64,000 nucleotides of DNA from Leptonema illini DSM 21528 (GTDB lineage: Bacteria; Spirochaetota; Leptospiria; Leptospirales; Leptonemataceae), in the NCBI RefSeq assembly GCF_000243335.1, contig NZ_JH597773.1:134365-198364 (forward strand), in the 5' to 3' direction. Below, piece by piece: positions 41,699-51,370 of the stretch. The notes below the pieces were generated by a model. It had not been told where the DNA came from and searched no databases. It worked only from the letters and a program-made list of their open reading frames with translations. A program made the translations under genes and the position numbers. The stretch's first letter is position 1. The number at the start of each line of letters is the position of its first letter.

Positions 41699-43090
41699 AT
41701 GATCGATTCACGTCTTCGCCGGCTGGTAGCCGGATCGCCGCACTACATTGAAATCCGTTATCACAATCGACGCAGTCGATCTCTGGGAATCCGCAAGGGA
41801 ACGCCGATTGAACTGGCCTCAAAGCATACGGAGGGCGTCGGTATCAGGGTACTTTTTAACGGAGCCTGGGGCTTTGCTGCGACCTCTGATATGGGCGAGG
41901 CCGCACTCGAACGTTCGTTACGCAGCGCCTTTGAGGGAGCACGTCGGCTTTCTGAACTGCGACGACATCGCAGCGCCCTCGCCGAAACGGATCGCCTCGC
42001 AACAGGCGAGTTCGAATTGCCGGGATACAGCGAACTGCTGTCCATTCCCTTAAGTGAACACCGTGAAACCGTCGAAGATGCAGAGCGCCGGCTTCGTAGC
42101 TCATCAAAGTCTATCGACACGGCACAGTGCCAGTACACCGAAGTCTTCGAAGAGAAGTTCATCGTCACGTCAGACGGAGCCGACGTCTGGCTGCGCCTTG
42201 TAAGGCCTGAGCTGCGTTTCCTGGCCTTTGCAAAAGACGGCTCGAAGATGAGCCGCGGCTATGATTCCGTCGGCGCAACCGGCGGCTGGCAGTGCATGTT
42301 CCAGAACCGATCCCTTGACCGTTATATTGAAACGGCGGCCGCCAGTGCCGTCGATCTACTTGCAGCCGCGGCCCCCGAAGGCGGACGAAAAAAGGTTATC
42401 CTGGCCCCCGCCATGGTCGGGTTGCTTGCTCATGAGGCCATCGGGCATACGGTCGAGGCGGATTTTGTTATTTCGGGGTCGGTGGCTCGCGATCTTCTCG
42501 GGCAGCAGGTCGCCTCTGAAAAGGTGACTCTATGTGATAGCGGGCGCTCCGAGCATGCTCCTTATGCCGGCGGAGAGCTTCCCGTCGACGACGAAGGCGT
42601 GTATGCCGATAGAACCGTATTGATTGAAAAGGGCAAGCTCGTCGGTTACCTGCACAGTCGCGAAACGGCAAAACAGTTCGGAGTGAAGCCGACGGGTAAC
42701 GCCCGCGCATGGGAATTCAGCGACGAACCGCTCATCCGAATGCGCAACACCTACGTCGAGCCAGGAACCGATGATCTGAACGATATGATTGCCGGCATCG
42801 AGGACGGCTTTTACGTCGACGGCCCCGAAGGAGGCCAGGCCGATGCTACCGGTGAATTTATGTTTGGAGCTTCACGGGTGCGGCGCATCAAAAACGGAAA
42901 ACTTGCGGAGGTCGTTCAGAAGGTAACGCTTTCGGGCAACGCCTTTGACGTCTTGCGTTCTGTGGACGCCGTCAGCTCCGATTTCAAGTGGGATCTCGGA
43001 TCAGGCCATTGCGGTAAAGGACAGCCCGCGAAGGTCGACGCCGGCGGGCCGTTCCTGCGATGTGAAATCCTTGTCGGAGGCGAAGCATGA
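41699..43090 (+). CDS. tldD: metalloprotease TldD
   Basis: TldD and TldE form a heterodimeric zinc peptidase with a closed internal chamber that trims unfolded peptides. This 463-residue subunit has the catalytic LLAHEAIGHTVEADFV motif near residue 242, and GEFMFGA and FLRCEILVGG near the C-terminus. Its stop overlaps the tldE start by four bases. The partner lacks HExxxH, as expected. Confidence 0.95.
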   Translation: MIDSRLRRLVAGSPHYIEIRYHNRRSRSLGIRKGTPIELASKHTEGVGIRVLFNGAWGFAATSDMGEAALERSLRSAFEGARRLSELRRHRSALAETDRLATGEFELPGYSELLSIPLSEHRETVEDAERRLRSSSKSIDTAQCQYTEVFEEKFIVTSDGADVWLRLVRPELRFLAFAKDGSKMSRGYDSVGATGGWQCMFQNRSLDRYIETAAASAVDLLAAAAPEGGRKKVILAPAMVGLLAHEAIGHTVEADFVISGSVARDLLGQQVASEKVTLCDSGRSEHAPYAGGELPVDDEGVYADRTVLIEKGKLVGYLHSRETAKQFGVKPTGNARAWEFSDEPLIRMRNTYVEPGTDDLNDMIAGIEDGFYVDGPEGGQADATGEFMFGASRVRRIKNGKLAEVVQKVTLSGNAFDVLRSVDAVSSDFKWDLGSGHCGKGQPAKVDAGGPFLRCEILVGGEA

Positions 43091-44520
43091 GCGCCACCTA
43101 CGCCGATCAATCCATCGAACGCCTCAAGAACGCAGCCGACCGTTTGCTCTCGACCAATCGCCCCGCCGGTTCGCAACTTGAAGTCTGTGCAAGCTCTGAA
43201 TCTGAACGCCGTCTTGTTTTCGAGAACGACGACCTTTCCGTCGTCTCTGAGACGTCCGGCGACAGGTTCGGGCTGCGTCTTCTGCATAACGAGCATACGG
43301 GATTCGCGACGACGAATTCCGCCGAGACAGGCCGTCTCTTACATACCCTTCATGAGGCCGAATCCCTTGCCGCCACCGCGCCTCCCTCCCCTTTTGACGC
43401 CCTTGCCGTTCCGACAGAGGCCCATCGTACGACTGTGTATAACCTTGATGCTCTGCACGGGCGTTCGGGCGAAGATTCCGACGAATTCGCCGGCGACGAT
43501 CTTCCCTTTGAAGCGATGCAGAGAATCCTCGCCGAGGCAAAACGAGACGCACGCGTCGCCATCGATCGCGTCGAATTCTCGTTCAGCGACAGCGTGCGTA
43601 CGGTCGTGAACAGCCATGGTATCCATCTCACGCAAAAAGAACAACTGGCGTCATGGTTCATCATGGGTATGGCCCGCGACGGCGCGCAGGTAACAAGCTT
43701 CGATTACGACGGCGGATCGGCCGCCACTGTAATAGACTTATTCGAAGACATCACCAGGCGAGTGGCCGATTTTCGCGATTCGGTCATCGGCTCGTTGAAT
43801 CCGCGCAAAGGCCGAACCTACAAAGGCCCGGTTCTCCTGCACCCTTATGCCGTGCTTGACCTTCTTGTCGGAACGGTGTCGTTTAACGCGAAATCAAGGG
43901 CGCATCTGGACGGCATCAGCCCCTGGGTCGATCGCTACGCCGGTGACGGACGTCTCACCGAGCCGGTCGCTCATCCGTCGCTTCTGCTCTACGAAGATCC
44001 GCATGACCTGAGTCGTCCGGCCGGCACGCGCTTCTTTGACCGAGAGGGGAACCTTACGGCGCGCCATGAAATAGTGAAAGACGGTCGCCTTATCTTTCTC
44101 GCCGAGAACTGTCATACGGCGAAACGTTCGGGACGCGCCATTACTGGCAATGCGACCGGCGACGGAAGATCGTTACCCGACCACGGCTTTTCAAATCTGA
44201 CGCTTGACATCTCGCCTGACGGCATCATCAGACCGCAGCCTCTTCCGGAATTGCTTCGAACGATGAAAGAAGGGCTGCTGCTGAAGCGCTTCAGCGGTAA
44301 CGAAGATCCGATCTCAGGACGTTTCTCGGGCGTGGCGAAGAATTCGCGCTGGGTAGAGAACGGCGAGATATGCTTCGGCGTGCAGGAGGTGATGGTATCG
44401 GGCGACCTGTTCGGTCTTCTTCGCGACGTCATCGCCGCCTCCACCGAACGCATGGTCGCCTCCGGTGGATGGTCGGCTCCGTATCTGCTTGTTGATGGTT
44501 GCAGCGTCGTCTTCGATTGA
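43087..44520 (+). CDS. tldE: metalloprotease subunit TldE/PmbA
   Basis: This is the non-catalytic partner of TldD. It lacks the HExxxH motif and has the family pieces GFATTNSAE, KGPVLLHPYAVLDLL, NAKSRAHLDGISPWVDR and CHTAKRSGRAITGN. It has 477 residues and begins inside the tldD stop (ATGA). It is convergent with glgP. Confidence 0.93.
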   Translation: MSATYADQSIERLKNAADRLLSTNRPAGSQLEVCASSESERRLVFENDDLSVVSETSGDRFGLRLLHNEHTGFATTNSAETGRLLHTLHEAESLAATAPPSPFDALAVPTEAHRTTVYNLDALHGRSGEDSDEFAGDDLPFEAMQRILAEAKRDARVAIDRVEFSFSDSVRTVVNSHGIHLTQKEQLASWFIMGMARDGAQVTSFDYDGGSAATVIDLFEDITRRVADFRDSVIGSLNPRKGRTYKGPVLLHPYAVLDLLVGTVSFNAKSRAHLDGISPWVDRYAGDGRLTEPVAHPSLLLYEDPHDLSRPAGTRFFDREGNLTARHEIVKDGRLIFLAENCHTAKRSGRAITGNATGDGRSLPDHGFSNLTLDISPDGIIRPQPLPELLRTMKEGLLLKRFSGNEDPISGRFSGVAKNSRWVENGEICFGVQEVMVSGDLFGLLRDVIAASTERMVASGGWSAPYLLVDGCSVVFD

Positions 44521-44647
44521 GAGGCGCTGACGATTGCCCGTTAAGAATGCAGCGAGCATAGACGGGGCGGCCGAATGCTACCCGCCGCCTGTCCCTCGCG
44601 TCCTTGCAACCGACAGATCGCCCCCCTGAAGACTCTCAATAATCCCC

Positions 44648-47200
44648 TCACTCTCGCAGAGGAGGCCCGAAAAGAATCGATCCGCCAGGAGCGGGCTTAA
44701 CCGGCTTGATGCCCCAGATCTCTTTCGCGTATTCATCAATCGTTCGATCAGAAGAGAACTTACCCGAGCGGGCGATATTGAATATAGCCTTGCGCAGCCA
44801 CGCCTTCCGGTCGCGAAAGTCGCGCGAGATCAATCCCTGGATACGACGGTAGTCCTGAAAGTCGGCCAGATGGAAGTAGTGATCCCCTCCATAGGTAAGA
44901 ACGTGAAACAGTTCCTGAAACAACCCTGGAGAGAGCGGGTTGAAATAATTCTGATGAATCGAAGAGAGAACGGCATGAATCAGCGGATCCTTCTCGTAAA
45001 TGGCCACCGGATCATAGTTCGGCCGGATGACGTCGAGCTTTTCCACCGTATTACCGAAGATATAAAAGTTTTCGTCGCCGGCCTCTTCGCGCATCTCGAT
45101 ATTGGCGCCGTCAAGCGTGCCCACCGTCAGCGATCCATTCAACATGAACTTCATGTTCCCGGTTCCCGACGCCTCCGTTCCTGCCGTCGAGATCTGCTCC
45201 GACAGATCAGAGGCCGGGAAAATGCGCTCCGCCAGCGAAACGGAGTAGTTTGGTAGAAAGACGACCTTCATACGATCGCGCACATCGCGATCGTTGTTGA
45301 TCTTTTCGCCGACGCTATGAATGAGCTTGATGATGAGCTTGGCGCGATGATACCCGGGAGCGGCCTTGCCCGCGAAAATAAACGTGCGCGGCGTATATTC
45401 GGCCTCACGATTATCTTTCAAGAATTGATAGTCGCCGATAATACGAAGCACGTTCAAAAGCTGACGCTTGTATTCGTGGATGCGCTTGATCTGAACGTCG
45501 AACATACTTTCCGGATCGACGACGACGCCGGTCGTATGGTGAATGATCTTCACAAGCTTCGATTTGTTATACTGGCGTATCTTCTGAAAATCTTCCTGAA
45601 ATGCGGCGTCTTCGGCAACCTTTTCAAGATCTCGCAAACGGCTCTGATCGAGCAGCCAGCGCAATCCGATGGAATCATTGATCAACGCCGTGAGCTCGGG
45701 GTTCGCCGCGATCAACCACCGGCGAAAGGTGATTCCATTCGTCTTGTTGATCAGCTTCCCTGGATACAGACGGTTAAAGTCGGCAAAGATGGTGCGCTTG
45801 ATGATATCGGTATGGATGGCCGAGACGCCGTTCACCTTCGTAGAACCGATGATGGCAAGATTGGCCATACGAGCGCGCTTATCTGCTCCTTCTTCAATCA
45901 GCGACAGCTTCGCAATTACGTCCTCGGGCTCGCCCTTCTGGCGCAACTCTTCAATAAAGTAATAGTTCAGCTGATAGATCAGATCAAGATGACGGGGCAG
46001 CAGGCTGGCCAGCAGGTCGACGGACCATCGCTCCAGGGCCTCGGGCATCACCGTATGGTTCGTGTAAGCGAAACATCGCTGCACGAGCCCCCAGGCATGA
46101 TGGAATTCAAGATTATGCTCGTCGACGAGAATACGCAGAAGCTCGACGACAGCCAGAGCCGGATGCGTATCATTCAACTGAAAGAAGATACGGTCGGGCA
46201 TCTCGTCGTGCGACTTCGGCCCCTGTTCAAAGAATTCGCGAAGGGCATCGCGAATCGTCGCCGAAACAAGAAAGTACTCCTGCTTGAGACGAAGTTCTCT
46301 GCCCTGCGTGACGTTCTCATTCGGATAAAGGACGTGCGTGATATTCTCTGAAAACACCTTATCTTCGACGGCTCTGATATAGTCGCCGTGGTTAAAGTAT
46401 TTGAAGTCAAAATCTTCGGTGGCCTCTGCCTTCCAGAGACGCAGATTATTCACCGTTCGCGTGCGGTAGCCGGGCATCAGAATATCGTGCGCTCTTGCAA
46501 GAACCTGATCTCCGGGCAGCCATCGCTTGCGTATGTTGCCTTTATGATCGGTGTATTCTTCGACGTAGCCGCCGAAACCTACGGGATAGATGAGGTCGCT
46601 GCGACTGATCACCCAGGGATTCGCGATATCAAGCCAGTTATCGGGGGCCTCCACCTGATTGCCGTTTACGATGCGCTGGCGAAAGATACCGAAGTTATAC
46701 AGAAGCCCACATCCGCTCGAGGGAAGGTCGAGCGAACTCATGCTATCAAGAAAGCAGGCGGCCAGCCTGCCGAGACCTCCGTTGCCGAGACCGGCGTCAG
46801 GCTCCTGCGCACAGATATGATCGAGATCATAGCCGAATTCTGCAAGCGCCTCGCTGGCAAGATCATAGGCGTTCAGGTTGACCAGATTCGATTTCAACAT
46901 CTGCCCGATAAGGAATTCCATCGACAGATAGTAGATCTTTTTCGCCTTCTCTTTACGATAATGTTCCTGCGTTTCGTTCCAGCGATCGATCAGGTAGTCA
47001 CGCAGAGTAAAGGCCAGGGCGAGATATATGTCGGTGTCGGTCGTGTTATGCGTATACTTGCCGACGCTGTATTCGAGATGATGCGCAAAATGGCGAATTA
47101 GAGAATCGCGATCTTCGTTGGATTGCCGGCTGATCAACTCATGTAACTTCGAATGATCGGGCGCTATTTTCAGATCGGAGGGAGAAAACCTGTAGGTCAT
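44648..47200 (-). CDS. glgP: glycogen/maltodextrin phosphorylase
   Basis: The enzyme releases glucose 1-phosphate from alpha-1,4-glucans with pyridoxal phosphate. The cofactor region EASGTGNMKFMLNGSLTVGT and GANIEM is intact, as are EPDAGLGNGGLGRLAACFLD, FNYGDY-like FKYFNHGDY, and YTNHTVMPEALERW. At 850 residues it is full length. A strong promoter ends seven bases before the ATG, so its mRNA is probably leaderless. The N-terminus lacks any other suitable start. Confidence 0.96.
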   Translation of the reverse strand: MTYRFSPSDLKIAPDHSKLHELISRQSNEDRDSLIRHFAHHLEYSVGKYTHNTTDTDIYLALAFTLRDYLIDRWNETQEHYRKEKAKKIYYLSMEFLIGQMLKSNLVNLNAYDLASEALAEFGYDLDHICAQEPDAGLGNGGLGRLAACFLDSMSSLDLPSSGCGLLYNFGIFRQRIVNGNQVEAPDNWLDIANPWVISRSDLIYPVGFGGYVEEYTDHKGNIRKRWLPGDQVLARAHDILMPGYRTRTVNNLRLWKAEATEDFDFKYFNHGDYIRAVEDKVFSENITHVLYPNENVTQGRELRLKQEYFLVSATIRDALREFFEQGPKSHDEMPDRIFFQLNDTHPALAVVELLRILVDEHNLEFHHAWGLVQRCFAYTNHTVMPEALERWSVDLLASLLPRHLDLIYQLNYYFIEELRQKGEPEDVIAKLSLIEEGADKRARMANLAIIGSTKVNGVSAIHTDIIKRTIFADFNRLYPGKLINKTNGITFRRWLIAANPELTALINDSIGLRWLLDQSRLRDLEKVAEDAAFQEDFQKIRQYNKSKLVKIIHHTTGVVVDPESMFDVQIKRIHEYKRQLLNVLRIIGDYQFLKDNREAEYTPRTFIFAGKAAPGYHRAKLIIKLIHSVGEKINNDRDVRDRMKVVFLPNYSVSLAERIFPASDLSEQISTAGTEASGTGNMKFMLNGSLTVGTLDGANIEMREEAGDENFYIFGNTVEKLDVIRPNYDPVAIYEKDPLIHAVLSSIHQNYFNPLSPGLFQELFHVLTYGGDHYFHLADFQDYRRIQGLISRDFRDRKAWLRKAIFNIARSGKFSSDRTIDEYAKEIWGIKPVKPAPGGSILFGPPLRE

Positions 47201-47206
47201 AGCGCA

Positions 47207-47236
47207 AGTGTATCAGATCGGCCGGGCCTCAGTCAA
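47207..47236 (-). promoter_or_regulatory. glgP promoter, placed for a leaderless mRNA
   Basis: On the minus strand TTGACT (47236-47231) and TACACT (47212-47207) are separated by 18 bases. Transcription would start about seven bases on, at the A of the glgP ATG (47200). No ribosome site could fit. Confidence 0.65.
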
Positions 47237-47264
47237 CAAGAATCTGCAACGGAACAGGGAATCG

Positions 47265-48260
47265 TCAGACCTCAAGCACGCGGCGCAGATGCCCGTCGGG
47301 CCAGGAAACGGCCGTCTCCACGACAAAGTCCGGCCTCTTTTCAGTGCGAGGCTCCTGACGGATCGGACACTGCTCGACCGAACAGTGTGAGCAGTACTGT
47401 CTCTTGCATGGATCTACATGCGAGTGAAACTCGCCGCGCATACCCGCTTCGGAAAGCACATTGTGCTCGAAGGCGTGTACGATCTCGTTTGCCCTGCCGA
47501 TATCATAGACCTCGGGCAGCACGATATGGATATCGACGTGTGTGTAGTCGCCTAAATGCATCGTTCGCAAGGCATGCACGGCAAGCACATTAGAATCGCC
47601 TACAGAATTCATAGCCGAAACCAGACGGTTGAGCAGCTCGGGATTCTCGGTATCCATCAGACTCATAACGGAACGAAAAAGAACGCGACCGCCGGCATAA
47701 CCGAGCCAGAGGCCGAAAACCAGCGCTATGGCGGGATCAAGCCAGCTGATTCCCGTGAAATGAACGGCAAGAAGACCTCCGGCTACGCCGAGAGTCGTGA
47801 TAAAATCTGAAAGCAGATGATGACCATCGGCCTCGATTGCGGCGGATCGCTTCTTCTTACCCATGTGAATCAGCCACATGCCGAGAATGCCGTTCATGGA
47901 GCCGGCGCCGAAGTTAATCAGCAAGCCAAGACCCAGTCTTTTCAGTTCGATGCCGCGAATCAGATTTTCGATCGCTTCGTAGCTGATGAGTACTGCAGCG
48001 AGCGTAATCAGGCCGCCCTCAAAAAAAGAAGAGACATACTCGATCTTTCCATGACCATACGGATGATCGCGGTCGGCGGGTTTACGAGCATAAAGGACGG
48101 CAAACGATGCGAAGCTGCCCGCCAGAAGATTCACCAAGCTTTCGAGAGCATCAGATTTCAACGCCATCGAATTCGAGATATAAAAGGCCGCCAGTTTGAG
48201 AAGCAGGATCAAAAAGCCTGCGATAAGAGCGACGAATAATGGATAGACCCGGCTGAACAT
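47265..48260 (-). CDS. cation diffusion facilitator (metal exporter) with Cys-rich tail
   Basis: The 331-residue protein has six hydrophobic segments. The transport-site motifs are visible: SNSMALKSDALESL in segment two (S/D pattern) and HPYGHGKIEYV, then EADGHHLLSDF in segment five with the HxxxD pair. The cytosolic domain ends with a cluster HVDPCKRQYCSHCSVEQC beyond the usual CDF length, a possible metal site. The metal is not determined. It precedes glgP by 28 bases, but glgP has its own promoter. Confidence 0.88.
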   Translation of the reverse strand: MFSRVYPLFVALIAGFLILLLKLAAFYISNSMALKSDALESLVNLLAGSFASFAVLYARKPADRDHPYGHGKIEYVSSFFEGGLITLAAVLISYEAIENLIRGIELKRLGLGLLINFGAGSMNGILGMWLIHMGKKKRSAAIEADGHHLLSDFITTLGVAGGLLAVHFTGISWLDPAIALVFGLWLGYAGGRVLFRSVMSLMDTENPELLNRLVSAMNSVGDSNVLAVHALRTMHLGDYTHVDIHIVLPEVYDIGRANEIVHAFEHNVLSEAGMRGEFHSHVDPCKRQYCSHCSVEQCPIRQEPRTEKRPDFVVETAVSWPDGHLRRVLEV

Positions 48261-48328
48261 GCCCGAATAAAGAAGCGAAAGAATCCCCTTTGAGTCAAGT
48301 TTAAGAGCAGAAAGACGGCCTCACAGAT

Positions 48329-49435
48329 ATGTTTTTATTTGAAACAGATACCCGATCTCAAAAACCGGCATGTATGGGCCTTCTCAGCGTCGCCCCGATG
48401 ATGGATTACACGGATCGGCATTACCGATTCTTTCTTCGACTGCTGTCGCGGCATACGACCCTGTACACTGAGATGGTTCCCGATACGGCCATTCGCTTCG
48501 GGAATCGACATAAGTTCCTGCGTTATGATCCGTGTGAGCATCCGGTCGTTTTGCAGCTGGGCGGATCGGATTCGGTGGCGCTGGCCGAATCTGCTGCCAT
48601 CGGCGAAGAGTACGGCTACGACGCGATCAATCTGAATTGCGGATGCCCGAGCGAAAGGGTAGAGCACGGCAATTTCGGTGCATCCTTGATGACCGATCCC
48701 TTGCATGTACGGCGTATCGTTGAGGCCATGAATCAGGCCGTCTCTATTCCTGTAACGGTGAAGCATCGCATCGGTATTCGCGAGCGCAGCGGAGTCGGAC
48801 GCGAAAGCTACGATGAACTAAAACAGTTCGTCTCGGCGTGCGTCGACGGCGGCGTGAGCCATTTCATCGTGCATGCGCGCATCGCCATTCTCGGAAAGCT
48901 TAACCCGGCGCAGAATCGAAGCATCCCGCCTTTACAGTATGATACCGTCTACCGGTTGAAGCAGGACTTTCCCGAGCTTTTCATCGAGATCAACGGCGGT
49001 ATCCGTACGCTCGATGAGGCTGAGTTACATCTGAAACACGTGGACGGCGTCATGATCGGACGGGCGGCCTGCGATACTCCGTTTCTCTTCGCTGAGGCCG
49101 ATCATAGGATCTACGGCACACAGAATCCCGAAACGGCCGAATCAGAAAAGGCCGTCGTGCGAGCCCTTCTGCCCTATCTGCATCGTCAGATGGACGAAGG
49201 TATTCCCGTTCATCACGTTCTGCGGCATGCGGCGAATCTTTTCTACGGGCGTCCTGGAGCACGTTTGTTTCGACGCCGTCTTGCCGAAGAGATTTTCATT
49301 CGCAGGGACTGGACGACCGCGACGATCGACGAGGCGATCGAAGAACTGCTCTCGTGCATACCGGACGATGCGGTCCCTTTGCGTGACGACGAGCAGTTAG
49401 CTTCTTCGTTCTTTACGCCGCCGGTCGATCGTTAA
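48329..49435 (+). CDS. dusA: tRNA-dihydrouridine synthase A
   Basis: DusA reduces uridines 20 and 20a of tRNA using FMN. The opening VAPMMDYTDRHYRFFLRLLS, the catalytic cysteine in NLNCGCPSERV, and GNFGASLM and VKHRIGIR are diagnostic. The 368-residue length is a little long because of about 15 extra N-terminal residues; ATG 48374 is a shorter alternative. Its 3' end overlaps the convergent transporter gene by 39 bases. Confidence 0.92.
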   Translation: MFLFETDTRSQKPACMGLLSVAPMMDYTDRHYRFFLRLLSRHTTLYTEMVPDTAIRFGNRHKFLRYDPCEHPVVLQLGGSDSVALAESAAIGEEYGYDAINLNCGCPSERVEHGNFGASLMTDPLHVRRIVEAMNQAVSIPVTVKHRIGIRERSGVGRESYDELKQFVSACVDGGVSHFIVHARIAILGKLNPAQNRSIPPLQYDTVYRLKQDFPELFIEINGGIRTLDEAELHLKHVDGVMIGRAACDTPFLFAEADHRIYGTQNPETAESEKAVVRALLPYLHRQMDEGIPVHHVLRHAANLFYGRPGARLFRRRLAEEIFIRRDWTTATIDEAIEELLSCIPDDAVPLRDDEQLASSFFTPPVDR

Positions 49436-50356
49436 CCAGATCGCGGCGAGAAGACTGCCGATCAGCGAATGTACGACGCTGGATACGGCAGGCGGCAGCG
49501 CAACAGCCGGATCGGCAAAATGGTTTCGCGCAAGCACGACGCCAAGTCCTGAATTCTGCATACCGACCTCGATAGAGATCGTGCGCGAACGCGTCTCGGC
49601 AATCTCACGCTGTTCTCTGTACAAGAGAAGAACAAGACGCGATAGCAGGTATCCGAAGCCGAAACCCGATACATGAAGAAGTATGGCAGACAGGATAACG
49701 ATCGGGCCCGAAACGAGAAGTTCCGCCCTTCCCTGCCCGACGATCGATGCGACGATCAGAACGATCAGAATGACGGCAACGGGCGGACCGAACGGCTCGA
49801 GTCTCGCCGAAAGTTTCGGGAGCCGGCGCCCCAGAAGCAATCCGGCCAGAACGGGAAGGATAACGACCTGAAGCGTAGACATCAACAGTCCGGCCGCATC
49901 GACGGCAACGACGTCTTCAAGAAGCACTGAAGTGAGAAGCGGCGTGAGAAACACGGCCAGCAACGTCGATATGGCCGTCATCGTTACCGACAGGGCGACG
50001 TCGGCCTTCGCCAGGTAGGCGATTACGTTCGACGCCGTACCGCCCGGGCAAGCCGACACAAGCACAAGGCCGGCCGCAAGCGAATCTGGAAGACCGAGAA
50101 GCTTCGCTATGGCCCAGCCCGAAAAAGGCATCACCGTGTATTGTAAGAGGATTCCGACAAGAACGGGCACCGGCATCTGAAAAACACGCCGGAAGTCTTC
50201 GACGCGAAGCGAGAGGCCCATAAAGAGCATGATGCCGCCAAGGCCGATCGTTATCATCTCTCCGCGAAACCAGGCAAATGAAGGCGGATGATACAGCGAG
50301 ACGGCCACGGCAAGTATAAGCCACAGCGGAAAAAGCAGAGAAAAGCGTGCCAGCAT
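49397..50356 (-). CDS. bile acid:sodium symporter (BASS) family transporter
   Basis: The 319-residue protein has about nine or ten hydrophobic segments. SLRVEDFRRVFQMP and VSACPGGTASNVIAYLAKAD are the family sites, and QNSGLGVVLARNHF near the end is also typical. Substrates range from bile acids to pantoate and pyruvate, so none is assigned. It lies one base downstream of the receiver/cyclase-like gene and may share its transcript. Confidence 0.88.
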   Translation of the reverse strand: MLARFSLLFPLWLILAVAVSLYHPPSFAWFRGEMITIGLGGIMLFMGLSLRVEDFRRVFQMPVPVLVGILLQYTVMPFSGWAIAKLLGLPDSLAAGLVLVSACPGGTASNVIAYLAKADVALSVTMTAISTLLAVFLTPLLTSVLLEDVVAVDAAGLLMSTLQVVILPVLAGLLLGRRLPKLSARLEPFGPPVAVILIVLIVASIVGQGRAELLVSGPIVILSAILLHVSGFGFGYLLSRLVLLLYREQREIAETRSRTISIEVGMQNSGLGVVLARNHFADPAVALPPAVSSVVHSLIGSLLAAIWLTIDRRRKERRS

Positions 50357-50357
50357 A

Positions 50358-51368
50358 TCAGGCCGTATATTCGAAAGAATGGATCAGATGACCTTCGAAC
50401 TGCTTCTCGACTCGAAAGAAATACTTCTGTGCCCGCTTTGAAAGCTTCTGAAACAAGGCATCGGTCAGCAGAATGCCTCGTTCGAAGCTGGATTTCTCGG
50501 CCATATGAGCCGTGAGATTGATGGCCTCGCTAATCAGCTCGCCGTGTTCCTTTGTATAGACGACCTGACCCGTATCCATAGCGTACAGCGCCGTCGGTCG
50601 TTCAATGTACATGCGACTCGATAGGTCGATCAGCGCAGTCTGCCCCTCAATAGCTGAGATGAATGCGTTTTGAGCATCTTCTTCTGCGAAGATGCAAATA
50701 TTCGCGTTCGTCTTTCGAGTCCAGACCATGCCGCCATGAGCCGAAACGATGGCGCCCAGACGGTCCAGCATGAGATTCATATGGTTCTGCTTCGCCTCGT
50801 CGTCCATAATAATGGCCGATGGCGAACGAACCGAGCAATATTGAAAGATCAGTTTGTAGGATCGTCCCGGAATCAGATCAAGGCCGGCGCGTCCTCGTTC
50901 CTGGACCGTATCCATTTCGAGCACAAAACGCTGCAGATCGCCGTTGAACTTCTCATACTGCGCATACTTCGGTCCTTCGTTCAGAGCACGCTGCATATGC
51001 TGCCAGCGCGGAACCTCAAGAAGCGCCCTTGCCAGCACCTGCTTCAGATATCCGAGTTTGATGTTCTTTTTGGCGACGAAATCAAGCGCTCCGTTCTTCA
51101 ACGACTCGACGATGACGCGTTCTTCGTCGCTTCGCGCTATGACGATGAACGGTCGCACCGGAGCGGTCAGCTCCTGCATGAACAGAAACGGCTGGTCGAG
51201 GCTGAAGAAATCGAGAATGATCAGATCGGGCGATACGTTCTGGATCAGAGAGCGACCCGATTCGGCATTCTCGGCATGCCTTATGTTCAAACCTGGAAAG
51301 ATGGAGCTGAGAATACCCGCATAGACGTTTCGCGCCCCGACGTCGGAATCAACAATGAGTATATCCAT
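50358..51368 (-). CDS. response-regulator receiver with degenerate class III cyclase-like domain
   Basis: Residues 1-125 are a receiver domain: acidic pair D7/D9, phosphorylatable D53 (SPDLIILDFF), and lysine in DFVAKKNI. Residues about 160-336 resemble a class III nucleotide cyclase fold (the HGGMVWTRKTNANICIFAEE region, then TGQVVY, and INLTAHMAEKSSFERGILLT), but the metal-binding aspartates of catalysis are missing, so it looks inactive. The gene follows a cyclase-like gene by two bases. It may regulate that partner. Confidence 0.75.
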   Translation of the reverse strand: MDILIVDSDVGARNVYAGILSSIFPGLNIRHAENAESGRSLIQNVSPDLIILDFFSLDQPFLFMQELTAPVRPFIVIARSDEERVIVESLKNGALDFVAKKNIKLGYLKQVLARALLEVPRWQHMQRALNEGPKYAQYEKFNGDLQRFVLEMDTVQERGRAGLDLIPGRSYKLIFQYCSVRSPSAIIMDDEAKQNHMNLMLDRLGAIVSAHGGMVWTRKTNANICIFAEEDAQNAFISAIEGQTALIDLSSRMYIERPTALYAMDTGQVVYTKEHGELISEAINLTAHMAEKSSFERGILLTDALFQKLSKRAQKYFFRVEKQFEGHLIHSFEYTA

Positions 51369-51370
51369 GA

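Noticed and set aside
45317-46351. 344-codon plus-strand frame inside glgP
   Set aside because: Antisense shadow of a well-conserved phosphorylase; its own sequence shows no motif.
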